64,000 bases of DNA from Catellatospora paridis (GCF_009720365.1 NZ_WBZD01000021.1:62001-126000); one strand, 5' to 3'; positions 42,030 to 50,658 are shown, numbered from the stretch's first letter. Notes: a model not told the origin generated them from the letters alone. Translations and numbers: made by a program.

Positions 42030-43490
42030 TCAGCCGACGCGCAACGCCTCCAGGTCGGTGCGGGCCCGCAGCGTCGCCCCGGCCGCCACGGCCAGCAACG
42101 CCACGACGATCAGCCCGGCACCGCTGACGGCCGCCACCTCGGTCCAGTCCGCGAACCAGGCGATCGAGCCGACACGCTCGGACATCACCGCATCCGAACA
42201 GTCCGCGGGTATGCACATCGTCACCTTCCCCTCCGCGATCGAGGGCAGGGCCAGCCACGCCATGGCCGCGCCGAGCACGACCGCGCCGGGCAGCGTCACC
42301 ACGACCGGGGCCAGCGCCTGCCACAGCCCGGCCCGCACCAGCACCCCGCGGCTCACGCCGGTCGCGGTGAGCGAGGCGAACACACGCCGCCTGGCCGCGA
42401 CGGCCTCCAGCAGCCCGAGCAGCACGCCCGCCGCCGCGATGAGCGCCGCGCCGCCGACCGCCATATCAACCAGTTTCACGATGCTGTTGAAGAAGTCGTC
42501 GCTCGCATTGGGTACGATGATCACGTTGCCGGTGACCTCGTGGACCCACGATTGCGGCTCGCCCTCGGCCGCGAGCTGCGCCTGAGCGAAGGCGCGCAAG
42601 GCACCCGCCGCCCCGGCCACCCAGGCGCAGACCACGAGCACACCGACGGTCCGGCTACCGGTCCACGGGTCGGCCTGCAGCCGTCGGGCGGCCAGCAGCG
42701 CGGCGGGTCCCCGCCCGAGCCGGTGCAGCAGCCGGCCACCGCGATCGCTGAGCCACGCCATGCTGAAGACCAGCCCGGCGGCGGCCGCGATGCCACCGGC
42801 GAACAGCGGCGCCGGTTCCGGCCACGACCCGTCGAAACCCACGCCGACACCCACGTACGCTGCGAGGCCTGCCGCGATGAGCAGCAGCGGCCACGGCTTC
42901 GGCCGGGCAGGCTCGACGGTTCGTGCCACGTCCAGGGGCGACTCGTGCACCCGGCGCAGCAGCACCGCGGCGACCAGCGCGGCGGCCACCGGCAGCCCGA
43001 GCACGATGAGCGCGAGCGGCCCTGGTGACGGGAGCACGTCGGTCGGCAGCCACAGGCGGTCGTTGTCCTGCCGGTGCAACGCGACCCGGGCGGCCAGGTA
43101 GACGGCCAGGCCGATGACGCCGCCCAGCGCCGACGCGACCCCGGTCTCCGCCGCCGTGATCGCCGTGACCTGCCGAGGTGAGGCTCCGGCCAGGCGCAGC
43201 GCGGCCAGCCGCCGGGCCCGGCCGGGTGCGCCGATGCGCCCCGCCTGCGCCGCCAGCGCGAGTACCGGCATGCAGACCACCGCCAGGATCGCCGAGGTCA
43301 TCTGCCGCAGGTCCAGGTGGTTGAGCAGGAGCACCTGGTACTGCGGCTGGGCCGCGTCGATCGCCAGCACCGTCGCCGCTACCAGCAGCACCGCCGCGGC
43401 CAGCGCGGCGGTGAGCACGGTCAGCGCGACCCGGAGCCGATCGGTGCGGGTGCCCGCCAGCGCCAGCCGCAGCAGCACCGACGGCCTCAT
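42030..43490 (-). CDS. ABC transporter permease of the FtsX/MacB type
   Basis: 486 aa with about ten hydrophobic segments arranged as two FtsX-like units. The segment RRLAALRLAGASPRQVTAITAAETG is the typical coupling motif. An outer loop near residues 320-345 carries WVHEVTGNVIIVPNASDD. It works with the ATPase overlapping upstream, as a mechanotransducing or peptide/drug export system. The start lies four bases inside the ATPase stop. Confidence 0.88.
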   Translation of the reverse strand: MRPSVLLRLALAGTRTDRLRVALTVLTAALAAAVLLVAATVLAIDAAQPQYQVLLLNHLDLRQMTSAILAVVCMPVLALAAQAGRIGAPGRARRLAALRLAGASPRQVTAITAAETGVASALGGVIGLAVYLAARVALHRQDNDRLWLPTDVLPSPGPLALIVLGLPVAAALVAAVLLRRVHESPLDVARTVEPARPKPWPLLLIAAGLAAYVGVGVGFDGSWPEPAPLFAGGIAAAAGLVFSMAWLSDRGGRLLHRLGRGPAALLAARRLQADPWTGSRTVGVLVVCAWVAGAAGALRAFAQAQLAAEGEPQSWVHEVTGNVIIVPNASDDFFNSIVKLVDMAVGGAALIAAAGVLLGLLEAVAARRRVFASLTATGVSRGVLVRAGLWQALAPVVVTLPGAVVLGAAMAWLALPSIAEGKVTMCIPADCSDAVMSERVGSIAWFADWTEVAAVSGAGLIVVALLAVAAGATLRARTDLEALRVG

Positions 43491-44182
43491 GCGGGCACTC
43501 CGATCGCGACGCCCAGCCCGGTCGGGTCGACCTCGCCGTCGCGCAGCACCAGCTCGCGCTCGGCATACGCCGCGACGGTCGCGTCGTGGGTGACCACCAC
43601 GACGGCCGTGCCCTGCTCCCTGGCGACCCGGGTGAGCAGCTTCATCACCAGCTCGCCGGCCAGGGAGTCGAGAGCGCCGGTGGGCTCGTCGGCGAACAGC
43701 ACGACGGGTTGGGTGACCATGGCGCGGGCCAGCGCGACCCGCTGCAACTGCCCGCCGGAGAGCCGGCCGGGGATCTGCTCGGCGGCCTCCGCGACGCCGA
43801 GTCGGGCCAGCCAGGTGTCCGCCGCGGCCATCGCCGCTCGGCGTGAGCCACCGCCGAGCATCAGCGGCAGCGCGACGTTCTCGGCGGAGGTGAGCTCGGA
43901 GATCAGGTGCCCGTGCTGCAGCAGCACGCCGAACTGCGTGCGCCGCAACTCGCTGCGGTAGGGCTCCGCGGTGTCGTCGATGCGGTCGCCCCGGAAGCGG
44001 ACTTCGCCGCTGTCGGGCGCGAGGATGCCCGACAGGCAGTGCAGCAGGGTGGACTTGCCGCAGCCGCTGCGGCCGCGTACGGCGACGATCTCGCCTTCGT
44101 GCAGGTCGAGGTCGATCCCGCGCAGGGCGGGCTGGACGCCGTAGGTCTTGGTCAGGTCACGGGCGGTCAGGATCGGGCTCAT
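43487..44182 (-). CDS. ABC transporter ATP-binding protein (LolD/MacB type)
   Basis: 231 aa. Walker A is GRSGCGKST (37-45), the Q loop LLQHGHL, the signature LSGGQLQRVALARA and Walker B PVVLFADEPTGALDS, with the switch His in VVVTHD. DEPTGALDS marks the MacB/LolD group that drives FtsX-like permeases. It is the middle gene of a PadR-ATPase-permease operon with ATGA overlaps on both sides. Confidence 0.92.
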   Translation of the reverse strand: MSPILTARDLTKTYGVQPALRGIDLDLHEGEIVAVRGRSGCGKSTLLHCLSGILAPDSGEVRFRGDRIDDTAEPYRSELRRTQFGVLLQHGHLISELTSAENVALPLMLGGGSRRAAMAAADTWLARLGVAEAAEQIPGRLSGGQLQRVALARAMVTQPVVLFADEPTGALDSLAGELVMKLLTRVAREQGTAVVVVTHDATVAAYAERELVLRDGEVDPTGLGVAIGVPA

Positions 44183-44715
44183 GATTGCACCTCCCGGTGC
44201 AGATCGGCGACGCGGTGCAGCGCGGTTTGCAGCCAGCGCAGGTCGGCGTCGAGGTGGGTGAGGGCGTAGTCCACGGCGATGAGGTCGCCGACGGTGAGGT
44301 CCTGTTCGGACTTGAGCCGGGTGAGTTCGCGCATCCGGCTCGTGTGTGCCTGCTGCTGGGCGCTGAGGTACGCGGTGGCGCGGGCGGGGTCGGCGACGAG
44401 CAGCGCGACGACGACCTTGCTGAGCAGGGTGGCGGAGACGTACGGCGCGGGCGCCTCGATCTCGCCGAGCCACGTCTCCAGCGCGGCGCGGCCGTCGTCG
44501 GTGATGGCGAACGCGGTGCGTTCCGGCCCGCCGGCCTGGTCCTGCCCGGCCTGGGTGACCAGGCCGTCGCGTTCGAGCCGGCCCAGGGTGCTGTAGACCT
44601 GTCCGAACGCGAGCGGTTTGGCGCGCGGCAGCCGCTGGTCGTAGGCGTGTTTCAGCTCGTAGCCGTGTCTGGGCCCCCGCGCCAGCAGCCCCAGGAGCAC
44701 ATAGGACGCTGTCAT
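44179..44715 (-). CDS. PadR-family regulator of the ABC exporter operon
   Basis: 178 aa. The PadR winged helix occupies residues 1-90 (YVLLGLLARGPRHGYELK, FGQVYSTLGRLERDGLV) and the Vir-C-type helical dimer domain the rest (AYLSAQQQAHTSRMRELTRLK). It is the first gene of the operon and is preceded by a perfect palindrome, so autorepression that is lifted by a drug or peptide is likely, as for LmrR-type regulators. AATAGT inside the palindrome ends seven bases before the ATG. Confidence 0.9.
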   Translation of the reverse strand: MTASYVLLGLLARGPRHGYELKHAYDQRLPRAKPLAFGQVYSTLGRLERDGLVTQAGQDQAGGPERTAFAITDDGRAALETWLGEIEAPAPYVSATLLSKVVVALLVADPARATAYLSAQQQAHTSRMRELTRLKSEQDLTVGDLIAVDYALTHLDADLRWLQTALHRVADLHREVQS

Positions 44716-44722
44716 GGCGGTT

Positions 44723-44743
44723 ACTATTCACCGAGTGAATAGT
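44723..44743. promoter_or_regulatory. PadR operator
   Basis: ACTATTCAC-CGA-GTGAATAGT, perfect nine-base arms. It overlaps the probable -10 hexamer of the PadR gene on the minus strand. Confidence 0.75.
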
Positions 44744-44840
44744 CGGCGTCAAGGGGCTCCGCCGACCAGAATCAGCGGACCTGTAATCGAGCCCGCCCGC
44801 GCCGACAAGTACCCGTCGACAGAGTGGTTACGGAGGTGTC

Positions 44841-45386
44841 ATGGGAGAACCTGAAGATCGGCTGGCGGAGCTGTTCCGCCGCCACGCCGACGACATCCAC
44901 GCGTACGCGGCCTGGCGCGTCGGACACCAGGAGGCGTCCGATGTGGTCGGCGAGGTGTTCCTCGTCGCCTGGCGCTCGCTGGGCCGGGTCCGGGTCGGAC
45001 AGGAGCGGGCGTGGCTGTTCGGCGTGGCCCGCAACGTGGTGCTGGCCCGCCGCCGCCACGGCGCGGCGTCGGCGGACCTGCGGGAGCGGCTGGCCACCCT
45101 GGCCGTGCCCGAGGCCGGGCCGGACCGGCTCGCCGACGACGTCGCACTGCGCGACCAGGTGCGCCGCGCCCTCGACGCGCTGACCGAGCGGGACCGGGAG
45201 GTCCTGGTCACCGCCTCGTGGTTCGACCTGAGCCCGGCCGAGGCGGCCCGGGTGCTGGGCGTGTCCCGTCCGGCGTACCTGGTGCGGCTGCACCGCGCCC
45301 GCAACCGCTTCCGGGCGGCATACCTGCTGATCACCAAGGCCGAGGCGGATGCCCGGCCGACCGTCGCCGACCCGCTGGCTGTGTGA
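44841..45386 (+). CDS. ECF RNA polymerase sigma factor
   Basis: 181 aa. Region 2 covers about residues 8-75 (LFRRHADDIHAYAAWRVGHQEASDVV) and region 4 about 110-165 (LTERDREVLVTASWFDLSPAEAARVLG). Divergence of the last recognition helix (VSRPAYLVRLHRARNRF) suggests its own promoter set. GGAGGT stands four bases before the ATG. The membrane-protein gene follows nine bases after its stop and is its natural partner. Confidence 0.9.
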   Translation: MGEPEDRLAELFRRHADDIHAYAAWRVGHQEASDVVGEVFLVAWRSLGRVRVGQERAWLFGVARNVVLARRRHGAASADLRERLATLAVPEAGPDRLADDVALRDQVRRALDALTERDREVLVTASWFDLSPAEAARVLGVSRPAYLVRLHRARNRFRAAYLLITKAEADARPTVADPLAV

Positions 45387-45395
45387 GGAGAGACC

Positions 45396-46598
45396 ATGGA
45401 CATCGACGAACTGGTGCGGGCTGCCCGACCGCGCACCGCGCCGGGCTGGGCCCGCAGCGAAGCGGGGCAGCGGGTGCTGGACGGGGTCGTCGCGGCCCCG
45501 CCGGGCCGAAGCGGGGCGGTCCGCGCGATGCCCGCCCGCCCGACCCGCCGCCTGCTGCTGGCCGGGGCGCTGCCCGCGGTCGCGGTGGCCGCGGCAGGAG
45601 CGGTCTTCATGACCGTCGGCGCGAGCGATCCGGTGCCGCACACGAACGGCCCGGCGCCCGCGACCGGCTCCCCGGCGCCGCAGTCCAGCGGCGCGGCGAG
45701 CCCGACCCGGGCCGCGGCGCCGCTGACCGCCCGGCAGATGCTGCTGGCCGCCGCGGAGCAGAGCGCCTCGCACCCGGCCGGACACGGCCGCTACTGGGTG
45801 CTCCGGCGGGAGAACGGCAGCCCGGTCGAGGTCGGCCCACCCGGTGGGCGGTACACGATCAACGAGCGGTCGATCATGGAAGAGTGGAGCTCCACCGGCC
45901 CGGTTGACCCGAGCATCATGCTCATCCAGCGCAACGCGGGGGCGGGGCCGGTCACGGACGCCGACCGGGCCGCGTGGGAGGCCGACGGCAGGCCGTCCCA
46001 GTGGACGCTGCCGCCCTCGCCGCCCGCAACGGACCCGGTCGTCATCGACGCGGCCGCCGGTCCCTGGAGGCAGCGGGTGAACACCGGCGCGCGGCCGGAC
46101 GTCAAGGGCGCGATCCAGTACTACCTGGCCGGCAACGCGTACACCGTGGAACAGCTGGCGGCGCTGCCGACGGATCCGCGGCAGCTGGCCCGGAAGCTGG
46201 GCGGCATGATCGACGCCGGCGGGATCGAGGTGCGCAACAACCACTCGCTGTTCCAGGCGGCCAAGGAGCTCGTCGGCCACCTCCCGGCGACGCCGGCGGT
46301 GCGGGCCGCCGCATACCGGATGCTCGCCGAGATCAAGGGCACGCAGTCCCTCGGCGAGGTCACCGACCAGCACGGCCGACGGGGCCAGGCGGTCGGGTTC
46401 GTACGCCGCGATGACGGGGGCCGCTGGTACCAGACCCGGCTGATCATCGACCCGGCGACCGGACAGGCCCTCGCCGAGGAGATCTGGGACCTGGGCTCGG
46501 GCGCGAAGGCGACGAAGACCGGAAAGCTGCGGTCCTACGAGCTGATCGCGCGCGCCGAGTTCACCGACGAGGACGTCCCGGCGACCGGCGACCGCTGA
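45396..46598 (+). CDS. CU044_5270-family membrane protein paired with sigma factor
   Basis: 400 aa: about 48 cytoplasmic residues starting MDIDELVRAARPRTAPGW, one membrane helix (LLLAGALPAVAVAAAGAVFM), a Pro/Ala/Ser linker and an outer domain of 300 residues. The sequence fits the CU044_5270 family, found beside ECF sigma factors across actinomycetes. It may act as anti-sigma factor through its short N-terminus, but no zinc motif is present and this is inference. GAGGAG precedes the start. An 18-bp hairpin ends the operon. Confidence 0.82.
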   Translation: MDIDELVRAARPRTAPGWARSEAGQRVLDGVVAAPPGRSGAVRAMPARPTRRLLLAGALPAVAVAAAGAVFMTVGASDPVPHTNGPAPATGSPAPQSSGAASPTRAAAPLTARQMLLAAAEQSASHPAGHGRYWVLRRENGSPVEVGPPGGRYTINERSIMEEWSSTGPVDPSIMLIQRNAGAGPVTDADRAAWEADGRPSQWTLPPSPPATDPVVIDAAAGPWRQRVNTGARPDVKGAIQYYLAGNAYTVEQLAALPTDPRQLARKLGGMIDAGGIEVRNNHSLFQAAKELVGHLPATPAVRAAAYRMLAEIKGTQSLGEVTDQHGRRGQAVGFVRRDDGGRWYQTRLIIDPATGQALAEEIWDLGSGAKATKTGKLRSYELIARAEFTDEDVPATGDR

Positions 46599-46602
46599 CG
46601 GC

Positions 46603-46644
46603 ACGGGTGGCGGCGACGGTGTGTGCCGTCGCCGCCACCCGTGT
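46603..46644 (+). terminator. Strong hairpin terminator of the sigma operon
   Basis: Perfect 18-bp stem (CACGGGTGGCGGCGACGG and complement) with the six-base loop TGTGTG, starting four bases after the stop codon. Confidence 0.85.
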
Positions 46645-46707
46645 CCGTGCAGCTCGCGCGGGTCGTCGCGCCCGGCCGGCGGCCTGCGGTCGGCTAGGCT
46701 GCGCTGC

Positions 46708-47538
46708 GTGTACACCGTGCGGCAGGCGGGCCCGGGCGATCTTGCGGGGGTACGCGCCGTCGCGCGGCGCTTCGGCAATCTCGGGCAGTGGCCGCACCGC
46801 CCCGACTACCTGGACCGCGAACTCGACAACGGCCGCCTGACGGCCGGTTTCGCCGACGGCGTGGTCGTCGGGTTCGGCGCGACGTTCGCCCGCGGTGGGC
46901 TGACCCACCTGGCCGACCTGTTCGTGCTGCCCGAACACCAGTCCTCGGGCCTGGGTCGGACCCTGCTGACCAGGCTGCTGACCGTGGACGCGCCGCGGGT
47001 CACGTTCGCCTCGTCGGACCCGCGCGCCGTGGCCCTCTACATCCGCCAGGGCATGCGCCCGATCTGCCCGCTGCTCTACCTACGCGGGCCGCTCGGCGCC
47101 CTGCCCGGACCCGGAGCCGCCCGGCCGGCGGGGCCGGGTGAGGAAGCCGGGCCCGATGCGGTGGCCGCGGTGGCCGTGCTGGACGCCGACGCCTCCGGCG
47201 GGCGCCGCGACGCCGACCTCGCCTGGTACGCCGCCCTGCCCGGGGTCACCACGGTGCACACCGGCACCGGCTACGCCATGGTGCGTGACACCCGCGACGG
47301 GGTGCAGGTCGGCCCGGCCGGTGGGCAGACCACCCGGCACTGCACCGACGCCGTGCTCGCGGCGCTGGCCCGGCACCGTGCGGCGGGCACCGCGACGCTG
47401 TGCCTGTTCGGCCCGAACCCGCTGCTGCCCGTGCTGCTGGAGGCGGGGTTCACCATCGCCGACATGGACGTGTTCCTGTCCAGTGGCGCCGATCCGCTGG
47501 CGCTGGACCGCTACCTGCCCCACCCGGACCTGGGTTAG
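46708..47538 (+). CDS. GNAT-family N-acetyltransferase, two-domain type
   Basis: 276 aa. The first half is a clear GNAT domain (LADLFVLPEHQSSGLGRTLLTRLL, then ALYIRQGMRPICPLLYLRG). The second half (residues 150-276) looks like a second, degenerate GNAT-like domain ending in LEAGFTIADMDVFLSS. GTG at 46708 is used because TAGGCT ends exactly seven bases before it. Substrate unknown. Its stop overlaps, on the other strand, the end of a short fragment described separately. Confidence 0.85.
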   Translation: MYTVRQAGPGDLAGVRAVARRFGNLGQWPHRPDYLDRELDNGRLTAGFADGVVVGFGATFARGGLTHLADLFVLPEHQSSGLGRTLLTRLLTVDAPRVTFASSDPRAVALYIRQGMRPICPLLYLRGPLGALPGPGAARPAGPGEEAGPDAVAAVAVLDADASGGRRDADLAWYAALPGVTTVHTGTGYAMVRDTRDGVQVGPAGGQTTRHCTDAVLAALARHRAAGTATLCLFGPNPLLPVLLEAGFTIADMDVFLSSGADPLALDRYLPHPDLG

Positions 47539-47621
47539 AGCAGCTTCACCGCGGTTCCGGTCATCACGCAGTGGGCGGCGTCGCCGCCGAGCACGGTCCT
47601 GATGTCGACGTTTCCTTCGTC
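47535..47621 (-). pseudogene. Possible 3' remnant of a gene (GTAVKLL end)
   Basis: Read on the minus strand, about 28 codons ending VMTGTAVKLL and a TAA have GC-rich third positions. The end recalls the C-terminus of YbjQ-type proteins, but the match is only a few residues. No full-length frame precedes it: upstream the region becomes the promoter of the Sel1 gene. GAAGGA lies near its beginning without a good start codon. It may be a decayed gene end or chance. Confidence 0.2.
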
Positions 47622-47715
47622 GGTGGCTGCTGGGAGCCTAACCGGGTCCGTAACCGTCCACTTGACACTGACGCTTCGTGTTGCGACCGTTACCACTGGT
47701 CCTGGGGAGGAATTC

Positions 47716-48177
47716 ATGCTGTTCCTGTTGTTCGGCTCGGTGCTCGCGGTCTGGGGCATGCTGTCCGGCAACGGCACGCTGACCGCCGTTGGCTGGATCG
47801 CCTGGGTCGTCGGCATCATCGTGATCTGGGTGCGCTCGGCGGGCCGGTTCGGCATGCGCGCGATCATGACCCGGCGCATGCTGCGGGACATGCACCTCAT
47901 GCGGGCGGCCGCGGAGAAGGGCGACCCGGTCGCGATGCGGGCGCTGGGCAGCATGCTCAAGGTCACCGGCGACTGGGACGGCGCCGAGCACTGGCTGAGC
48001 CGGTCGGCCTGGGCGGGCGACCGGGAGGCGATGTTCGACATGGGCCGCCTCGCCGACCAGCGCAGCGGCCTCGCCGCGGCTGAGCAGTGGTTCCGGATGG
48101 CGTCCGAGGCCGGCCACCCGGTCGCCCGGATGATGTTCGTCGAGGGCGGCCTCTACCACCGCGACGGATCTTCCTGA
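47716..48177 (+). CDS. Membrane-anchored Sel1-repeat protein
   Basis: 153 aa. Two N-terminal hydrophobic segments (MLFLLFGSVLAVWGML and AVGWIAWVVGIIVIWV) are followed by about three Sel1-like repeats (AAEKGDPVAMRALGSML, AWAGDREAMFDMGRLA, ASEAGHPVARMMF). Sel1 repeats are scaffolds for protein contacts; here they would face the cytoplasm. GGGGAGG precedes the ATG. No operon partner. Confidence 0.82.
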   Translation: MLFLLFGSVLAVWGMLSGNGTLTAVGWIAWVVGIIVIWVRSAGRFGMRAIMTRRMLRDMHLMRAAAEKGDPVAMRALGSMLKVTGDWDGAEHWLSRSAWAGDREAMFDMGRLADQRSGLAAAEQWFRMASEAGHPVARMMFVEGGLYHRDGSS

Positions 48178-48185
48178 GCGAGCGG

Positions 48186-48869
48186 TCAGACGTCGAGCTG
48201 GGAGTTGCGTACGGCCCGGGAGGCGTCGGAGCACAGGTAGGCGACGGCGTCGGCGATGTCGGCGGGGGCCGTCCAGCCCTTGCGGTCGGAGTCGGGCATG
48301 TCGGCCCGGTTGGCGGGGGTGTCGATCACGCCGGGCAGGATCGTGTTGACGCGCACGCCGTCCTTGGCGTACTCGGCGTGCAGTGCTCCGGCCAGGCCCA
48401 GCACGGCGGTCTTCGCGGTCAGGTAACCGGCCGCGCCGCTGAACGGCTTGCGCACGGACTGGCTCGACACCAGCACCACCGCGCCGCCGCCCGCCCCGAC
48501 CAGGTGCGGCAGCGTCGCCTGGCAGACCAGGTATGACGGGCGCAGGTTCAGCCGCAGCAGCCGCTCGAACTCCTCGACGGGCGTCTCGTGCACCCGCCCG
48601 CCCATCGCGAACCCGCCGACGAGGTTCACCACGGCCCGCAGCGGCCGGTCGGGGTCGGCGGCGGCCTGCGCGGCACACGCGCCCACCGCCGCGGCGTCGG
48701 TCAGATCCGCCTGCACCAGCACGAGCCCGTCCACCCCCGCGGGCAGCCGCGACAACTCCCGCTCGTCGTGCCACGGCACGACCACCCGCCATCCGCGCTG
48801 CAGCAACGTCGCCGTCACCGCCGCCCCCAACCCACCCGTGCCGCCCGTGACCAGCGCCGTCCCGCCCAT
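48186..48869 (-). CDS. Short-chain dehydrogenase/reductase
   Basis: 227 aa. The cofactor motif TGGTGGLG is at residues 8-15, NLVGGFAMGG replaces the usual NNAG loop, the catalytic Ser is in VLVSSQS and Tyr-x-x-x-Lys in YLTAK. GVRVNTILPGVIDTPANR is the typical C-terminal signature. A basic residue after the Gly motif is not evident, so the choice of NAD or NADP is unclear. Substrate unknown. It begins behind a purine-rich GGGAGAGGG tract. Confidence 0.9.
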   Translation of the reverse strand: MGGTALVTGGTGGLGAAVTATLLQRGWRVVVPWHDERELSRLPAGVDGLVLVQADLTDAAAVGACAAQAAADPDRPLRAVVNLVGGFAMGGRVHETPVEEFERLLRLNLRPSYLVCQATLPHLVGAGGGAVVLVSSQSVRKPFSGAAGYLTAKTAVLGLAGALHAEYAKDGVRVNTILPGVIDTPANRADMPDSDRKGWTAPADIADAVAYLCSDASRAVRNSQLDV

Positions 48870-48934
48870 CCCCACCCTCTCCCACCCGAACACCGCACAC
48901 CCAGCTCGCCGGTCCAGGTTAGAGCACCCCGATC

Positions 48935-48985
48935 GAAGGAAGGGCACCTTCACATCGCTATCCGTAGAGGAAGGGCACCTTGCCA
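48935..48985. repeat. AGGAAGGGCACCTT element, copies D1 and D2 (direct half-copies)
   Basis: Two copies of AGGAAGGGCACCTT lie 31 bases apart in the same direction, starting at 48937 and 48968. D1 shares 27 identical bases with copy A at 13883. As direct repeats they cannot form the terminator hairpin. They sit between two minus-strand genes. Confidence 0.8.
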
Positions 48986-49059
48986 ACCTGTGGAGTCGGT
49001 GAGCTGGGCGTTCGGTGACGTCGCGCCGCCGGGCGCGGCGTCGGATCTGGCGGTCGCGG

Positions 49060-49521
49060 TCAGGTGGTCTCGTTCAGGTGGGTGACGACGCGGTGGGTGA
49101 GCGCGTCGAGGGCGGCGATCTCGTCGTCGGTGAGCAGGTCGATCATGTGCCGGCGTACCGAGGCGACGTGGTGGGGGGCAGCCTCCTCGATGGCCCGCAG
49201 CCCGGCCTCGGTGAGCACGATGATCGAGCCGCGGGCGTCGCCGGCGCACTCCTCCCGGTCGACCAGGCCGCGCTGCTGCATGCGGGTGAGGTGGTGCGAC
49301 AGCCGGCTCTTGGACCAGAGCATCGTCGTGGCCAGCTCGGTGAGGCGCAGCCGGTGCGGTGAGGTCTCCGACAGGTTGGACAGCACGTCGTAGTCGGCGT
49401 CGGACAGCCCGCTGTCGGCGGCCAGGTCGCGGGTGATCTGGAGATCGAGCAGGGCGCGCATGCGCCGGTAGCCGCGCCAGGCGCGGGCCTGCTTCTCGTC
49501 GAGCCAGCGGGGTTCGGTCAC
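49060..49521 (-). CDS. MarR-family regulator of the FMN reductase gene
   Basis: 153 aa. The winged helix is about residues 40-110 (LSDADYDVLSNLS, LTELATTMLWSKSRLSHHLTRMQQRGL, wing AGDARGSIIVLT). GTG at 49521 is used because TATGGT ends six bases upstream; longer frames would translate the operator. It diverges from the reductase gene across 86 bases with two operator sites and so very likely represses it, responding perhaps to quinones or oxidants. Confidence 0.9.
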   Translation of the reverse strand: MTEPRWLDEKQARAWRGYRRMRALLDLQITRDLAADSGLSDADYDVLSNLSETSPHRLRLTELATTMLWSKSRLSHHLTRMQQRGLVDREECAGDARGSIIVLTEAGLRAIEEAAPHHVASVRRHMIDLLTDDEIAALDALTHRVVTHLNETT

Positions 49522-49537
49522 GGGTTCACCATACGCC

Positions 49538-49588
49538 CTTGTTGACATGTCACCAAAAGAGCGGCTAGGTTGGTGACACGTCAACAAG
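49538..49588. promoter_or_regulatory. Double MarR operator on the reductase promoter
   Basis: Outer 19-base arms (49538-49556 and 49570-49588) are complementary with one mismatch. Each arm is itself a site, TGACATGTCA and TGACACGTCA. The reductase promoter is threaded through them: -35 TTGACA at 49542 in the first site, 18-base spacer, -10 TAGGTT at 49566 touching the second. Confidence 0.85.
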
Positions 49589-49607
49589 CGATCGCTAGGA
49601 GCCCGAC

Positions 49608-50177
49608 ATGCCCCGCCTCAACATCGTCGTCGCCTCGACCCGTCCCGGCCGGATCGGCCACGTCATCGGTGCCTGGTTCGCCGGCGTCGCGGCCGCCCAC
49701 GGCGGGTTCGAGGTGCATGTGGTCGACCTCGCCGAGCTGAACCTGCCGTTCCACGACGAGCCCGGCCAGCCGGTCGACGGCGGGCCGTACGCCCACGAGC
49801 ACACCCGGCGCTGGAGCGAGGCCACCGACGCCGCCGACGCGTTCGTGTTCGTGATGCCGGAGTACAACCGCGGCTACAGTGCGCCCCTGAAGAACGCGCT
49901 GGACTACCTGTACCGCGAGTGGCACCACAAGCCCGCCGGCTTCGTCAGCTACGGCATGTCCTCGGCCGGCATGCGTGCGGTCGAGCAGCTCAAGCCGGTG
50001 CTGGGCGCGCTGCGCATGGTGCCGCTGGCCGAGTCGGTCAACGTCGCTCTGCGCCAGGTCGTCGACGCCGACGGCACGCTTGTGCCGAACCCGGCCATGG
50101 GCGCAGCCGCCCAGGGCATGCTGGACGAGTTGCGCCTGATGGCCGAGCTGATGACCGCCGCACGTGTCGCGGCGTGA
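49608..50177 (+). CDS. NADPH-dependent FMN reductase-family protein
   Basis: 189 aa flavodoxin-like fold. The FMN phosphate loop is ASTRPGRIG (residues 9-17) and the family signature FVMPEYNRGYSAPLKNALDYL. Such enzymes reduce quinones, azo dyes or chromate with NAD(P)H. The divergent MarR with operators on its promoter suggests induction by electrophiles, as in MarR/azoreductase pairs. GGAGCCC precedes the ATG. Confidence 0.9.
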   Translation: MPRLNIVVASTRPGRIGHVIGAWFAGVAAAHGGFEVHVVDLAELNLPFHDEPGQPVDGGPYAHEHTRRWSEATDAADAFVFVMPEYNRGYSAPLKNALDYLYREWHHKPAGFVSYGMSSAGMRAVEQLKPVLGALRMVPLAESVNVALRQVVDADGTLVPNPAMGAAAQGMLDELRLMAELMTAARVAA

Positions 50178-50238
50178 CCGGGGCCGGGGCGATGACGGAA
50201 CTGATCAGGCGGCCGAGGCCGGCCACGGAGGTGCGGGC

Positions 50239-50658
50239 ATGAGCGAGCAGGAACGGCTGTGGCAGGTCATCGGGCGTACCGGCCGGGGCGTGCTGGCCAC
50301 GCTCAAGCGCGACGGGCGGCCGCAGCTGTCCAACGTCGACTACCTGGCCGGCGACGGGATGATCCGGTTCTCCAGCACGGCCGGCCGGGCCAAGGTGCGC
50401 AACCTGCGCCGTGACCCCCGGGCCAGTTTCTACGTGACGACGCCCGGCGGGGGCACGTACGCGGTCGCCGAGGGCGTCGCCGAGCTGTCCGCCACCGCGG
50501 CCGACCCGCACGACGCGGCCGTGGAGGAGCTGGTGGGGCTGTACCGGGACATCCGCGGCGAGCACCCCGACTGGGACGAGTACCGGGCCGTGATGGTCGC
50601 CGACGGGCGCCTGGCCGTCCGCATCCAAGTCGACCGCCTCTACGGCTGGCTCGGCTGA
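50239..50658 (+). CDS. PPOX-class F420- or FMN-dependent protein
   Basis: 139 aa split beta-barrel. Markers are GVLATLKRDGRPQLSNVDY, the RFSSTAGRAKVRNLRRDPRASFYV strand and helix, and the final DGRLAVRIQVDRLYGW. In actinomycetes this class often uses coenzyme F420, but the sequence alone does not separate F420 from FMN. GGAGG stands before the ATG at 50239. It lies 61 bases after the FMN reductase and may share its operon. Confidence 0.85.
   Translation: MSEQERLWQVIGRTGRGVLATLKRDGRPQLSNVDYLAGDGMIRFSSTAGRAKVRNLRRDPRASFYVTTPGGGTYAVAEGVAELSATAADPHDAAVEELVGLYRDIRGEHPDWDEYRAVMVADGRLAVRIQVDRLYGWLG

Noticed and set aside
47602-47715. Longer N-terminus for the Sel1-repeat protein
   Set aside because: The frame is open upstream, but GGGGAGG stands just before the ATG at 47716 and the membrane segment starts there.
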